Shown here one piece after another: positions 18,913 through 28,830 of a stretch of DNA of 64,000 bases. The stretch's first letter is position 1; every line of letters starts with the position of its first letter. Made by a program: the position numbers and the translations under genes. The notes beneath the pieces are model-generated. The model was given only the letters and a program-made list of their open reading frames with translations, had not been told where the DNA came from and searched no databases. This DNA is from Lewinellaceae bacterium (GTDB lineage: Bacteria > Bacteroidota > Bacteroidia > Chitinophagales > Saprospiraceae), in the NCBI GenBank assembly GCA_020636435.1, contig JACJXX010000001.1, positions 496,001-560,000 on the forward strand, read 5' to 3'.

Positions 18913-19797
18913 ATGACCAAACTCAAAATAGGCCTCGTCCAGCAGGCTAACACTGACAACCGCCGCGCCAACGTAGAAAATAGCATCGCCGGCATCCGCG
19001 AATGCGCCGGAAAGGGCGCGCAACTGGTCGTTTTGCAGGAACTGCACGCCGGCATCTACTTCTGCCAGGCGGAAGACACCCAAAAGTTCGAAATGGCGGA
19101 ACCCATCCCCGGGCCTTCGACCGAGGAATTCGGCAAGATCGCGAAAGAGCTGGGCATTGTCCTGGTGACGAGCCTGTTCGAGCGCCGGGCGCCCGGCATT
19201 TACCACAATACCGCCGTAGTGCTGGAGCGCGACGGAACCATCGCCGGCAAATACCGCAAGATGCACATCCCGGACGACCCTGCCTATTACGAGAAATTCT
19301 ACTTCACGCCCGGCGACATCGGCTTTCAGCCCATCGACACTTCCGTCGGCCGGCTGGGCGTATTGGTCTGCTGGGACCAGTGGTACCCCGAAGCGGCCCG
19401 ACTGATGGCCCTGGCCGGGGCGGAGCTGCTGATCTACCCCACCGCCATCGGCTACGAAAGCACCGACCCGCAGGCGGAGAAAGGCCGGCAGTCCGGCGCC
19501 TGGCAGTCCATCCAGCGGGGGCACGCGGTGGCCAACGGCCTTCCGCTGATCGCCGTCAACCGCACCGGCTACGAGCCCGACTGGAGCGAAGTGACCGGCG
19601 GCATTCAGTTCTGGGGCCAGAGCTTCGTGGCCGGCCCGCAGGGAGAAATCCTCTACCAGGCGCCCGCCGATGAGGAGGTGAATGCCGTGGTGGAGATCGA
19701 CAAGCAACGGACCGAAGAGGTGCGCCGCATCTGGCCTTTCTTCCGCGACCGGCGCATCGACGCCTACGAGGGACTGCTGAAACGGTACATTGACTAA
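18913..19797 (+). CDS. aguB: N-carbamoylputrescine amidase
   Basis: A 294-residue nitrilase-superfamily enzyme that converts N-carbamoylputrescine to putrescine, CO2 and ammonia. The catalytic triad is clear: Glu43 (LQELHAG), Lys116 (KYRKMHIPD) and Cys153 (VLVCWDQWYPE). The substrate-class signature PEAARLMALAGAELLIYPTAIG matches plant and bacterial carbamoylputrescine amidases in pattern. The ATG at 18913 precedes TKLKIGLVQQ, the usual first strand. It follows aguA by 94 bases and probably shares its transcript. Confidence 0.92.
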   Translation: MTKLKIGLVQQANTDNRRANVENSIAGIRECAGKGAQLVVLQELHAGIYFCQAEDTQKFEMAEPIPGPSTEEFGKIAKELGIVLVTSLFERRAPGIYHNTAVVLERDGTIAGKYRKMHIPDDPAYYEKFYFTPGDIGFQPIDTSVGRLGVLVCWDQWYPEAARLMALAGAELLIYPTAIGYESTDPQAEKGRQSGAWQSIQRGHAVANGLPLIAVNRTGYEPDWSEVTGGIQFWGQSFVAGPQGEILYQAPADEEVNAVVEIDKQRTEEVRRIWPFFRDRRIDAYEGLLKRYID

Positions 19798-20114
19798 TTC
19801 TTAAAAAATTAACCGCAAGGGACGCGGAGGACCGCAGAGAACGCACCCCTCCTCTGCGGCTCTCCGCGTACTCTGCGGTTGAATTTCCTAGGTACGCAGA
19901 GGGGTCGTCAACTGCTTACCAGCAGTTGAACGGCTAACTATCGGCGGCCTCTGTGTTAAGTTAACAAAGTAGTACAAAGAGACAGGATTAACAGGATGAT
20001 CGCGAGTGCAATGCCTGCAGGGTAGCCGCCCCTCATCTTGTAAATCCTGTAAATCTGGTCACCATGTCTTGCAAATCCAGTCTTTTTTCCCCACTTTGCC
20101 TACAAAACAAAGCC
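19798..20114. repeat. non-coding gap with imperfect long palindrome
   Basis: From 19809 to 19884, AACCGCAAGG...CGCGGAGG...CCGCAGAG pairs imperfectly with CTCTGCGG...TCCGCGT...CTCTGCGGTT, a REP-like hairpin. The stretch ending near 20050 carries ACAGGATTAACAGGATGAT, a repeat type often scattered in Bacteroidota intergenic DNA. No gene is seen. Confidence 0.5.
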
Positions 20115-20558
20115 ATGTCCTTATTTAAAACCACATTTGGCAGCCTCTTCCTACTCCTGCTCCTCACCGCCTGCCCCCGGGAAACCATGCCGGATCAATC
20201 CCTGGAAGACAGCAGTTGGGTGTTGCTCAAATTCAGCATCGAGGACGGCACCATCCAGGAACCCCAGGGAGAAAAGCCCATTACCCTGAAGTTTGCCGCA
20301 GATCAGGCATCCGGATCCGCCGGCTGCAACTCCTACTTTGCTGCCTACCAATACGAAGCCAAATCCGGGCAACTCCACTTTAACGGCATCGGCGCCACCG
20401 AAATGTACTGCATGGGGCTGATGGAACAGGAACAACAATACCTCGGCCTGCTGGAACAGGCACAGTCCTATGCCATCCGGCCCGGCCAGTTGGAAATCAG
20501 CAGCCAGGGCGGGAAATTGTTGTTTGAGAAAGAGGAAGGCAAGCATCAGGGGCAGTAG
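20115..20558 (+). CDS. META/HslJ-domain lipoprotein
   Basis: A 147-residue lipoprotein with signal LLLLTAC (Cys20). The rest is one META-type domain: SSWVLLKFSIEDG opening strand, ITLKFAADQASGSAGCNSYFAAYQ, and IGATEMYCMGLMEQEQQYLGLL with the family's conserved Met-x-Cys. Such domains occur in HslJ and in secreted stress- or inhibitor-like proteins; no enzymatic activity is known. The ATG at 20115 is preferred over one 51 bases upstream because it gives a clean signal peptide. Confidence 0.8.
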   Translation: MSLFKTTFGSLFLLLLLTACPRETMPDQSLEDSSWVLLKFSIEDGTIQEPQGEKPITLKFAADQASGSAGCNSYFAAYQYEAKSGQLHFNGIGATEMYCMGLMEQEQQYLGLLEQAQSYAIRPGQLEISSQGGKLLFEKEEGKHQGQ

Positions 20559-20721
20559 CATGAGCACCCTGGTAAAAAAGTTTCTTTCCGTAATTAATAA
20601 ATATCAATACTATTTATAAGAAATATCATACCCCTTTTTATCATCTTCCCAAACTTTGATTAATTTCGACCTTCCCGGACGCTTCTGGCTTTTGTTGATA
20701 ATTGAGAAAATAATCCCTAAA

Positions 20722-23700
20722 ATGCGTTTAGCGACTCCCTTACTCCAAAAGGCCTTTGTTGCCTTATCCCTCTGCGCTTTCTTCCTTTTTCCCGAATTGG
20801 CCTCCAGCCAGGCCGTATATGTGGACGCCAATTCGCCTTGCACTGCCGGCTGTGGCGCCTCCTGGGCCAATGCCTACCCCAAATTGCAGGATGCGCTGGC
20901 CGTCACAGACACTGGAGAGATTTGGGTGGCAAGAGGAACCTACCGCCCGGCCGATTGTGCTTCCTGCACTACTGCCGACCGAGAGCAGTTTTTTCCCCTG
21001 AAAAACAACGTAGCCCTTTACGGTGGTTTCGCCGGCAACGAAACCAACAGAACCCAGCGGGATATTCAGGCCAACCCCACCATTCTCAGCGGAGACATCG
21101 GAACCCCGGTTGACAGCACCGACAATGCCTACCGGGTGGTCATAGCTGAGGATGTGGACAGCACTGCCATTCTGGACGGATTCATCATCGAAGAAGGCAA
21201 TGCCGACGGCCCCTTTGGCTTTTCATTTGGCGGCGGGCTTTACATCGACGGAACCGGCGGAGCCATCGGCAACCCTCTTATCCAAAATTGCACCTTCCGG
21301 AACAACTACGCCACCGGCGGCGGCGGGATCGGAATGGAAGGCAGCGGCAACGGAACCATACGGGCTATCGCCCGCAACTGCCTGTTCGAAGGCAATGCCT
21401 GCTCGCTGCTGGCCGCCAGCCGGGGAGCAGCCGTTTTCATCACTGCCTCTGTGGGCGCCACCGTCGAGCCCCAGTTCATCGGTTGTACGTTCCGCAACAA
21501 CTACTCCGGCGACGACGGCGGCGCCATCGCCATCAACGTAACCAGCACCGCCACCCTGAACCCTAGTTTTTCCGCTGTGCGCATCGACAGTTGCCTGTTC
21601 GAAAACAATACAACGGAGGGGAATTTCGGGCGCGGCGGCGCCATCTGGATGCTCACCGGCTCCAATACCGAATCGCACAACGTAATCAGCAACTCCCGCT
21701 TCCTCAACAACAGCGCCGGCGGACACGGCGGCGCCATTTTCAACCGGGCATCCTTCGACCTGGGCATTGCCGACGACCGCATCTTCAACTGCCTTTTCTC
21801 CGGCAACCGCAGCCAGGAGGATGGCGGCGCCCTCTACTTCCGGGGCAGCCAGGGCGCAACCAATACCGGCCAGGCCCTCAACTGCGTTTTCTACAACAAT
21901 CAGTCGGTTCTCAGCGGCGGCGCCGTCTATTCCACCTCTTTCTCCACTGCGGAAGGCATCGCGCAAAACCAACTGGTCAATTGTTCCTTCTTCGGCAACT
22001 CCGCGATGCTGGATGGCGGCGCCGTTTACGTCGACGGGGCATCCGGCGGCGTCAATGCCATGGAGATCAACAACTCCATTTTATGGGGAGACAGCGCCGC
22101 CGCCGGCGAAAATGAAATTCAAAATAACGGAGGAACGGCCTCCGCCTCCTACTGCATCATCGAACAGGGCCTGCCGGCCAATGTTTCCGACGAAGGCAAC
22201 AACAGCTTCGGCGACCCGCAGTACGCCAACCCTTCCGCCGGCGACCTCCACCTGTTGTCCTGCTCTCCCGGCATCGATGCCGGCCTCAACGCCGTCATCC
22301 CCAACTTCCTGGTTTTCGACCTGGATGGGGACGGCCGCATCCTAAACAGCGTGATTGACATCGGCGCCTACGAAAGGGGCAGGATTTTCGTCGACAAAGA
22401 TGCCGTCGGCAACAATAATGGCCGCTCCTGGCAGGATGCTTTCACCAATCTTCAGGATGCCCTGCAAATTGCTTATGCGGGCGACCAGGTATGGGTTGCC
22501 GAGGGGATTTACTATCCCGCCGGTTGCAATCCCTGCGCTGATAGCGACCGGGAAACGGCCTTCGCCCCCAGGAACGGCGTGGAATTGTACGGCGGTTTCG
22601 CCGGGGTGGAAGACGATCTGGGCCAACGCGATTATGAGGCCAACCCTACCATTCTGAGTGGCGATATCGGGGCCCAGTCCGACAGCACCGACAATGCTTT
22701 CCGGGTGGTACTGTTGGAGGCCGTCTCCGCCAAAACGATAATTGACGGGTTCACCATCGAAGAAGGCAACGCCGACGGCTCTTTTGGCTTTTCTTTCGGG
22801 GGGGGAATCTACATCGACGGCGCCGGCGGCAGGGAGAGCAGCCCGCTCATCCGGAATTGCGCGATCCGCAACAACTACGCCACCGGCGGCGGCGGCATAG
22901 GGATGGAAGGCAGCGGCAACGGGGCCATCCGGGCAGAGATTCGCAACTGCCGGCTGGAAGGCAATAGTTGCTCTCTTCTGGCGTCCAGCCGGGGGGCGGC
23001 GGTATTCATAAACGGGTCTGTGGGCGCCGCCATCGAGCCGCAGTTCATCGGCTGCACCTTCAGCGACAACTACTCGGGCGACGACGGGGGCGCCATTGCC
23101 CTCAACGTAACCAGCACCGAACAGCTCAGCCCCAGCTTTTCCGCCGTGCGCATCGACAGTTGCCTGTTTGAGAACAACCGGACGGAAGGGCAATTCGGCC
23201 GCGGCGGCGCCTTGTGGATGCTCATCGGCTCCAACACCGAATCGCAAAACGTGGTCAGCAATTCCCGTTTCATCAATAACGTATCCGGCGGCAATGGGGG
23301 CGCTATCTTCAACCGGGCCTCCTTTGCCCTGGGCCAGGCCGATGACCGGTTCATCAATTGCACTTTTTCCGGCAACCGCAGCCAGCAGGACGGCGGCGCC
23401 CTCTACCTCCGGGGCAGCCAGAATGCGGCCAATACCGCGCAGGCCGTCAATTGCGTGTTCTACAACAACCAGGCGGACCTCAACGGCGGCGCCGTCTTTT
23501 CCACTTCTTTTTCCACCGAAGCCGGCATTAACGAAAACCAGTTGATCAATTGCTCTTTCTACGGCAATGCCGCCCAGTTGGAAGGAGGCGCCATCTACAT
23601 CGACGGCACCGCCGGCAGCCTCAATGAATTGTTGGTGAAGAACAGCATCTTCTGGGAAAACAACGCTTCCTCGGCCGAAAAAGAAATTTTCAACGATGGA

Positions 23701-26700
23701 GGCGACCTTTCCCTGTCCCATTGCATCATCCAAAACGGGTACAACGGCCCGGGGGACCAGGATGCCATACAGGATGCCGACCCCTTGTTCCTCGACCCCG
23801 GCGCCGGCAACCTCGGCCTTTCGCCCTGTTCCCCGGCCGTCAATGCCGGGCGGAACGACTTTTTGCCCGCCGACGCTTTTGACCTGGATGCCGACCTGGA
23901 CAGCATGGAAACCCTCGACATCGACCTCAACGGCGACAACCGTATGTTTGCAGACACTACCGACCTCGGCGCCCTGGAGTGGAACGGCATCCCCATGCGT
24001 TTGGACTCGATCGGCATTCAGCCGGCTGATATCAGCTGTTTTGGCCTGTGCGACGGCCAGCTCCTGGCACTGCCGGTTGGCGGAGAGCCGGCGTACGCCT
24101 TCCTCTGGTCCACAGGCGATACTACCAACGCCGCCAGCGGGCTCTGCGCCGGCACCTATATGGTCACTGTGGAAGACGGCAATGGCTGCCTGGACTCCGT
24201 CATGGCCGTCCTGCAAGAGCCGGAACCTGTGGTAGCCAATGCCGGTCAGGACCGGGAAACCTGCATGGGAACTGCCGTTACCCTGAACGCCTCGGCAACC
24301 GGCGGCGACGGCGACTATTTTTACTCCTGGAGCGACAACCTGGGCACTACGGCTTCCGTGACCGCCACGCCCGACGGCTCCACGTTCTACATCGTGGAAG
24401 TCACTGACGGTTCGGATTGCATTGGAAGGGACACGGTGCTCGTCCAGGTGGTCAACACGCCTGAACCGGAAATCACCGGCAACGCCATCTTTTGCGATAA
24501 CGAGGGCACAACGCTGGAAACGGGAACTTATGAAAGCTATTTGTGGTCGACCGGCGACACGCTCAATTTTATCATCGTCGATACGGAAGGCACCTACGGG
24601 GTCACGGTAACCAATGGGCAGGGATGTTCGGGAACAGCCTTCTTCGAAGTCTCGCCCGTAGAAACCCCCATGCCGCAAATCTCCGGGCAACCCTTCTTCT
24701 GCCCCGGCGGTTCAACGACTCTCGATGCCGGGGAATTCGACAATTACCTCTGGTCGACCGGGGGCTTTACCCAAACCGTCACGGTGAATACGGCAGGTTC
24801 CGTAACCGTGACCGTCTCCAATGAGCAGGGGTGCACCGGGCAGGCCAGCGTGCAGGTTACCGAAAGGCCGGAGCTTATGCCCCAGGTCAGCGGAGACTTG
24901 TTCCTCTGCTCCGGCGCTTCCACCACCCTCGATGCCGGAGTCTATGAAAACTACCTGTGGTCGACCGGAGACACCACGCAATCCCTTTCCGTCAGCCGGA
25001 GCGGCATTTTTAGCGTCACAGTTACCGACGAATTTGGCTGCACGGGAGAAACCTCCGTGCAGGTCGATCAGAACCCCTCCATTATACCGGAGATTAACGG
25101 CGAGTTCTTTATATGCCCCGGCTCTTCCGCTACCCTCGATGCGGGGGCTTACGCAGGTTACCTCTGGTCGACCGGAGACACCACTCAAACCATTGCCATC
25201 GACACCGGAGGAATCTACACGGTGGTGGTTACGGATGCAGCAGGCTGCACCGGGCAAACCTCCGAATTGGTTGTTCAGGGCGAAGCGCCGGCGCCGCAGA
25301 TCGGCGGGCAGCTCTCCTTCTGCCCGGGCAGCAGCGCCACCCTCGACGCCGGCAGCTTCGAAAGCTACCTCTGGTCGACCGGAGACACCATTCAAACCAT
25401 CAGCGTCAGCTCGGAGGGCGCCTTCAGCGTTACCGTTACCAATGAGGAAGGCTGCGCCGGAACGGCGACGGCAGATGTCGTGCAGTCAGAAAATCTCATG
25501 CCGGAGGTCAGCGGGCAGCGCTCCTTCTGCCCCGGCGCCTCCACCACCCTGGACGCAGGAGATTATGACAGCTACCTTTGGTCGACCGGAGACACCACCC
25601 AAACCATTGCGGCCAGCTCCGAAGGCAGCTTCAGCGTCACCGTATCCGACGGGCAGGGCTGCTCCGGAGAGGCCACGGTGCAGGTTACACAGGGCACAGA
25701 ACCCATGCCGCAGATCAGCGGGCAGCTTTCCTTCTGTCCCGGTTCCTCCACCACCCTCGACGCCGGGATTTATGACAGCTACCTCTGGTCGGCCGGAGAT
25801 ACCACGCAAACCATCACGGTCAGCTCGGAAGGCGCCTTTAGCGTGACGGTGTCCAACGCCGAGGGATGCACCGGGGAAACGGCCGTGCAGGTCACGCAAA
25901 GCGAGGAATTGACGCCACAGATCAGCGGAACCCTGTCCTTCTGCCCTGGCGCCTCCACCACCCTCGATGCCGGGGTTTACAGCGGCTACCTGTGGTCGAC
26001 CGGCGACACGACTCAAACCATCGCTGTCAGCTCAGAAGGAAACTTCAGCGTTACGGTTTCCGGCGGACAGGGGTGCACTGGGGAAGCGGCCGTGCAGGTC
26101 ACGCAGAGCGAGGAGGTGACGCCACAGATCAACGGAACGCTGTCTTTCTGCCCTGGCGCTGCTACAACCCTCGACGCCGGAAACTTCGACAGCTACCTCT
26201 GGTCGACCGGAGACACCACCCAGACCATTGCCGTGAGTTCGGAGGGCACCTTCAGCGTCACCGTATCCGACGGGCAGGGATGCTCCGGGGAGGCAGCCGC
26301 GCAGGTCATGCAGGCGGCAGAGTTGGCGCCACAGATCAGCGGGCAGCTCTTCTTCTGCCCCGGCGCCAGCACTACCCTCGACGCCGGGAACTTCGACAGC
26401 TACCTGTGGTCGACCGCAGACACCACCCAAACCATTGCCGTTAGCGCTGAGGGCACCTTCAGCGTCACCGTAACCGACGGGCAGGGGTGCTCCGGAGCAG
26501 CAGCAGTGGAGGTGGCTCAGAACACGGGGCCCAATGCCACGATCACGGCTGCCTCCCAGGGCGTATGCGAAGGGGGAAGCCTTGAGTTGTTGGCCAGCGG
26601 AAACGGCACCTTCCGTTGGCTGGATGCTTCAGGCACCCTGGAGGTTACCGGCCCGGCCACCGCTTTGGTGATGCCGGAAATTGCTACCGTCTACTACCTT

Positions 26701-27270
26701 ATCGGGTCGAACGACTGTGGCACGGACACTTCCAGCATCTCCCTTTCCGTCCTTCCGGCGCCGGAAATCAGCCTCGGCGAGGCGCCGAGGTTGAGGGCAG
26801 GGGAATCGGCTTCTCTTCTGGCAACCGGAGCGGATCAATACGAATGGATACCCGGGATTTACCTGGATTGCAGCGACTGCCCGGATCCCTCTGTGACGCC
26901 CGATTCCTCCATTGCTTACCTGGTGGTCGGCATCAATGAAAATGGCTGCCGGGATACGGCCAGCCTGTTCGTTGAGGTTCTGGATAAGGACGCGCCCCCG
27001 ATCGACCCCATCAACACGATCACGCCCAACGGAGATGGCGTCAACGATTTCTTTGTCATTCCGGAACTGGCATTTTACCCGGAACACAAGCTGTCCATCT
27101 TCAACCGCTGGGGCGATGTCGTTTACGAGTCGCGGGATTATCAGGGCGAGTGGAACGGCACCTACAATGGCAAAGAGCTGCCGGCCGGCACCTACCTCTA
27201 TGTTTTAGTGGTGGAGGTGTCGGGAGAGCCTTATGTCATTCGGAAAACCATTACCGTTATTCGGGAATAG
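20722..27270 (+). CDS. giant T9SS-exported surface protein (beta-helix, Ig-like repeats, gliding-motility C-terminal domain)
   Basis: A 2182-residue secreted protein. Signal peptide ends near FPELASSQ. Two long homologous right-handed beta-helix regions follow (about 23-555 and 560-1090), each with choice-of-anchor motifs such as GGGIYIDG, SRFINN and GNRSQQDGGALY. Then comes one SprB-type repeat (CFGLCDGQLLALPVGGEPAYAF), a PKD-like segment, ten tandem Ig-like repeats of about 68 residues (core FCPGASTTLDAG...YLWSTGDTTQTI), two more beta-sandwich segments and a C-terminal gliding-motility/CHU_C type B sorting domain (ITPNGDGVNDFFVI to KTITVIRE). It is exported by T9SS and presumably acts as a surface adhesin. 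The PorP/SprF gene just downstream is its expected partner. Calcium or glycan binding is not shown. Confidence 0.9.
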   Translation: MRLATPLLQKAFVALSLCAFFLFPELASSQAVYVDANSPCTAGCGASWANAYPKLQDALAVTDTGEIWVARGTYRPADCASCTTADREQFFPLKNNVALYGGFAGNETNRTQRDIQANPTILSGDIGTPVDSTDNAYRVVIAEDVDSTAILDGFIIEEGNADGPFGFSFGGGLYIDGTGGAIGNPLIQNCTFRNNYATGGGGIGMEGSGNGTIRAIARNCLFEGNACSLLAASRGAAVFITASVGATVEPQFIGCTFRNNYSGDDGGAIAINVTSTATLNPSFSAVRIDSCLFENNTTEGNFGRGGAIWMLTGSNTESHNVISNSRFLNNSAGGHGGAIFNRASFDLGIADDRIFNCLFSGNRSQEDGGALYFRGSQGATNTGQALNCVFYNNQSVLSGGAVYSTSFSTAEGIAQNQLVNCSFFGNSAMLDGGAVYVDGASGGVNAMEINNSILWGDSAAAGENEIQNNGGTASASYCIIEQGLPANVSDEGNNSFGDPQYANPSAGDLHLLSCSPGIDAGLNAVIPNFLVFDLDGDGRILNSVIDIGAYERGRIFVDKDAVGNNNGRSWQDAFTNLQDALQIAYAGDQVWVAEGIYYPAGCNPCADSDRETAFAPRNGVELYGGFAGVEDDLGQRDYEANPTILSGDIGAQSDSTDNAFRVVLLEAVSAKTIIDGFTIEEGNADGSFGFSFGGGIYIDGAGGRESSPLIRNCAIRNNYATGGGGIGMEGSGNGAIRAEIRNCRLEGNSCSLLASSRGAAVFINGSVGAAIEPQFIGCTFSDNYSGDDGGAIALNVTSTEQLSPSFSAVRIDSCLFENNRTEGQFGRGGALWMLIGSNTESQNVVSNSRFINNVSGGNGGAIFNRASFALGQADDRFINCTFSGNRSQQDGGALYLRGSQNAANTAQAVNCVFYNNQADLNGGAVFSTSFSTEAGINENQLINCSFYGNAAQLEGGAIYIDGTAGSLNELLVKNSIFWENNASSAEKEIFNDGGDLSLSHCIIQNGYNGPGDQDAIQDADPLFLDPGAGNLGLSPCSPAVNAGRNDFLPADAFDLDADLDSMETLDIDLNGDNRMFADTTDLGALEWNGIPMRLDSIGIQPADISCFGLCDGQLLALPVGGEPAYAFLWSTGDTTNAASGLCAGTYMVTVEDGNGCLDSVMAVLQEPEPVVANAGQDRETCMGTAVTLNASATGGDGDYFYSWSDNLGTTASVTATPDGSTFYIVEVTDGSDCIGRDTVLVQVVNTPEPEITGNAIFCDNEGTTLETGTYESYLWSTGDTLNFIIVDTEGTYGVTVTNGQGCSGTAFFEVSPVETPMPQISGQPFFCPGGSTTLDAGEFDNYLWSTGGFTQTVTVNTAGSVTVTVSNEQGCTGQASVQVTERPELMPQVSGDLFLCSGASTTLDAGVYENYLWSTGDTTQSLSVSRSGIFSVTVTDEFGCTGETSVQVDQNPSIIPEINGEFFICPGSSATLDAGAYAGYLWSTGDTTQTIAIDTGGIYTVVVTDAAGCTGQTSELVVQGEAPAPQIGGQLSFCPGSSATLDAGSFESYLWSTGDTIQTISVSSEGAFSVTVTNEEGCAGTATADVVQSENLMPEVSGQRSFCPGASTTLDAGDYDSYLWSTGDTTQTIAASSEGSFSVTVSDGQGCSGEATVQVTQGTEPMPQISGQLSFCPGSSTTLDAGIYDSYLWSAGDTTQTITVSSEGAFSVTVSNAEGCTGETAVQVTQSEELTPQISGTLSFCPGASTTLDAGVYSGYLWSTGDTTQTIAVSSEGNFSVTVSGGQGCTGEAAVQVTQSEEVTPQINGTLSFCPGAATTLDAGNFDSYLWSTGDTTQTIAVSSEGTFSVTVSDGQGCSGEAAAQVMQAAELAPQISGQLFFCPGASTTLDAGNFDSYLWSTADTTQTIAVSAEGTFSVTVTDGQGCSGAAAVEVAQNTGPNATITAASQGVCEGGSLELLASGNGTFRWLDASGTLEVTGPATALVMPEIATVYYLIGSNDCGTDTSSISLSVLPAPEISLGEAPRLRAGESASLLATGADQYEWIPGIYLDCSDCPDPSVTPDSSIAYLVVGINENGCRDTASLFVEVLDKDAPPIDPINTITPNGDGVNDFFVIPELAFYPEHKLSIFNRWGDVVYESRDYQGEWNGTYNGKELPAGTYLYVLVVEVSGEPYVIRKTITVIRE
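24463..26520 (+). repeat. ten tandem coding repeats of about 205 bp
   Basis: Each unit encodes PQISGxLxFCPGxSTTLDAG...YLWSTGDTTQTI...FSVTVxxxxGCxGxxxVQV. Codon-level similarity is high among the later copies (about 25290-26520), consistent with recent unequal exchange. Assembly across this stretch may be unreliable in short-read data. Confidence 0.85.
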
Positions 27271-27278
27271 ATGCCTGC

Positions 27279-27311
27279 ACTCGGGCGCCAATTTACCATT
27301 GGCGCGCGAGT
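27279..27311 (+). promoter_or_regulatory. stem-loop between the giant gene and porP/sprF-like gene
   Basis: ACTCGGGCGCCAAT pairs with ATTGGCGCGCGAGT at 13 of 14 positions. A T-rich stretch starts about 18 bases later, so partial termination is possible. Confidence 0.55.
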
Positions 27312-27377
27312 TATTTGACAACGCAATTTTATTTTTTCCGCCTGCTGATCAATTGATGTTGCTGTAAATTCAATGAT

Positions 27378-28331
27378 ATGAAATACTTTTACCCGCTTTT
27401 TCTGCTTTCAGTTTTGACTGGCCCATTAGGTGCCCAGCAACTGGCCCACTGGTCGCAGTTCCGGGCCTTCGACTACGTGGTCAACCCGGCCGCAGTCGAC
27501 CTGTTCGACCCCTACGGCTCCTGGAAAACGCTGGATGTAGACCTGGCTTACCGCCGGCAGTGGACGGGCTTCGAAGGCGCTCCTCAAACCATGCTGGCGG
27601 CAGCGAAATACACCAATGAGGACAACCACATGAGCTTTGGCGGCTTTGTCGCCAACGACCAGTTTGGCCCCACCAATTACACCCAGGCGCAGTTGTTCTA
27701 CTCCTACCAGTTGCAGTTTCACCGCTACCGCAAGCACGGGCTGTCCATCGGGCTGGGCGTTTCCGGCTCCCAGTTTCAACTGGACGGCAGCAAGATCAAA
27801 GTAGAAAACCTCAACGACAACCTGCTGAGCGACGCCATGCAGTCGCGCTTTTTCCCCAACGCCACCGCCGGGCTGTTTTATTACCTGCAGGTGGGCTCGC
27901 GGCGGCAGAACGAAAAATTCCTGTTCAGCGGCCTGTCGGTGGAGCAAAGCTTCCCGGGCGACCTGTACTTCGACGGGCAGGGGCAGCAGCAGGGCAACCT
28001 GAAACGGGCGCTGCACTACCACGCCTACGCCGGGATGAGGTTCTACTTCGACGACGGCTACGGCTACGCCGAGCCGGTGGTGTGGGTGAAGCACGTTTTT
28101 TACGCCCCTACGAATGTGTGGTCGGGCGTGCGGATGGCCTTATTCGGCGAGCGCTTCTTCGCCGGCGGCGCCGTTTCTACCGACTTGCAGGCGCACCTGC
28201 AACTGGGCGCCGGGCTGGGAGAGAACTGGCAGTTGCACTATTCGAATTCTTTCTTTCTGGCGAATACTTTTGAGGCGGGCGTGGGGCTGACGCATGAGGT
28301 GGTGTTGTCGTATCAGATGGGGTGGGATTAG
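27378..28331 (+). CDS. PorP/SprF family type IX secretion membrane protein
   Basis: A 317-residue outer-membrane beta-barrel protein. Signal peptide ends at LGAQ. The family's opening motif HWSQFRAFDYVVNPAAVDLFDPY and following YRRQWTGFEGAPQTM are present, with alternating beta strands to the C-terminal VVLSYQMGWD. PorP/SprF proteins are required for secretion or surface display of specific partners with type B sorting domains and are usually encoded directly downstream of them, exactly as here. It therefore probably serves the 2182-residue protein. Confidence 0.92.
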   Translation: MKYFYPLFLLSVLTGPLGAQQLAHWSQFRAFDYVVNPAAVDLFDPYGSWKTLDVDLAYRRQWTGFEGAPQTMLAAAKYTNEDNHMSFGGFVANDQFGPTNYTQAQLFYSYQLQFHRYRKHGLSIGLGVSGSQFQLDGSKIKVENLNDNLLSDAMQSRFFPNATAGLFYYLQVGSRRQNEKFLFSGLSVEQSFPGDLYFDGQGQQQGNLKRALHYHAYAGMRFYFDDGYGYAEPVVWVKHVFYAPTNVWSGVRMALFGERFFAGGAVSTDLQAHLQLGAGLGENWQLHYSNSFFLANTFEAGVGLTHEVVLSYQMGWD

Positions 28332-28401
28332 GAAGGTGATTTCAAGCCGAAAAATGTATTTAACGATTTAGTAAACGTTTTTTTATTAAGGCTGGAAACG
28401 A

Positions 28402-28830
28402 TCAAATACCCGGCTGCGCCGTCACATTGCGCAGCCTTTCCTTGATGAACCGGGACAGGACCTCTTTTTCCTCCTTTTCTACCAGCCATTTCCGGATCAG
28501 TTCTTCCAGAAGGGGTTTTGCTTCCTGCGAAAGTTCCAGTATGATAATCAGCTCATCGATTTCATCCTCAGGTCTTTTTTCCAAAGAAGCCCGTAAAAAA
28601 ATACGCTGCGATTCTGGTTCTTCCTGTATGATGCGCAGGAGCCGGCCATCGGTTAAAGCACTGAAAATGGGATTTCCATCGTAGAATTTTTCTCCGTTGT
28701 TGTAATGGATATTGTAATAGGGAACCGGCTTTTCGCCGGTAATTTTCCGGAATAAGCGATTGTAATAGGCTTCGTTTAGATTGTAAATTTTCTTATTTTC
28801 CAAAAAGTCTTGAAATAGATATTTCATCAC
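28402..28830 (-). CDS. hypothetical protein
   Basis: I do not recognise this 142-residue protein. It is charged and predicted helical (EEPESQRIFLRASLEKRPEDEIDELIIILELS is split here only as description: acidic then basic helices) and has no signal peptide or membrane segment. Its ATG overlaps the end of the upstream gene by four bases, so the two are translationally coupled and probably act together. Confidence 0.6.
   Translation of the reverse strand: MMKYLFQDFLENKKIYNLNEAYYNRLFRKITGEKPVPYYNIHYNNGEKFYDGNPIFSALTDGRLLRIIQEEPESQRIFLRASLEKRPEDEIDELIIILELSQEAKPLLEELIRKWLVEKEEKEVLSRFIKERLRNVTAQPGI

Noticed and set aside
22342..24690. 782-codon minus-strand frame
   Set aside because: It is antisense to the repetitive giant surface-protein gene; it has no recognisable domain and its repeats mirror those of the plus strand.
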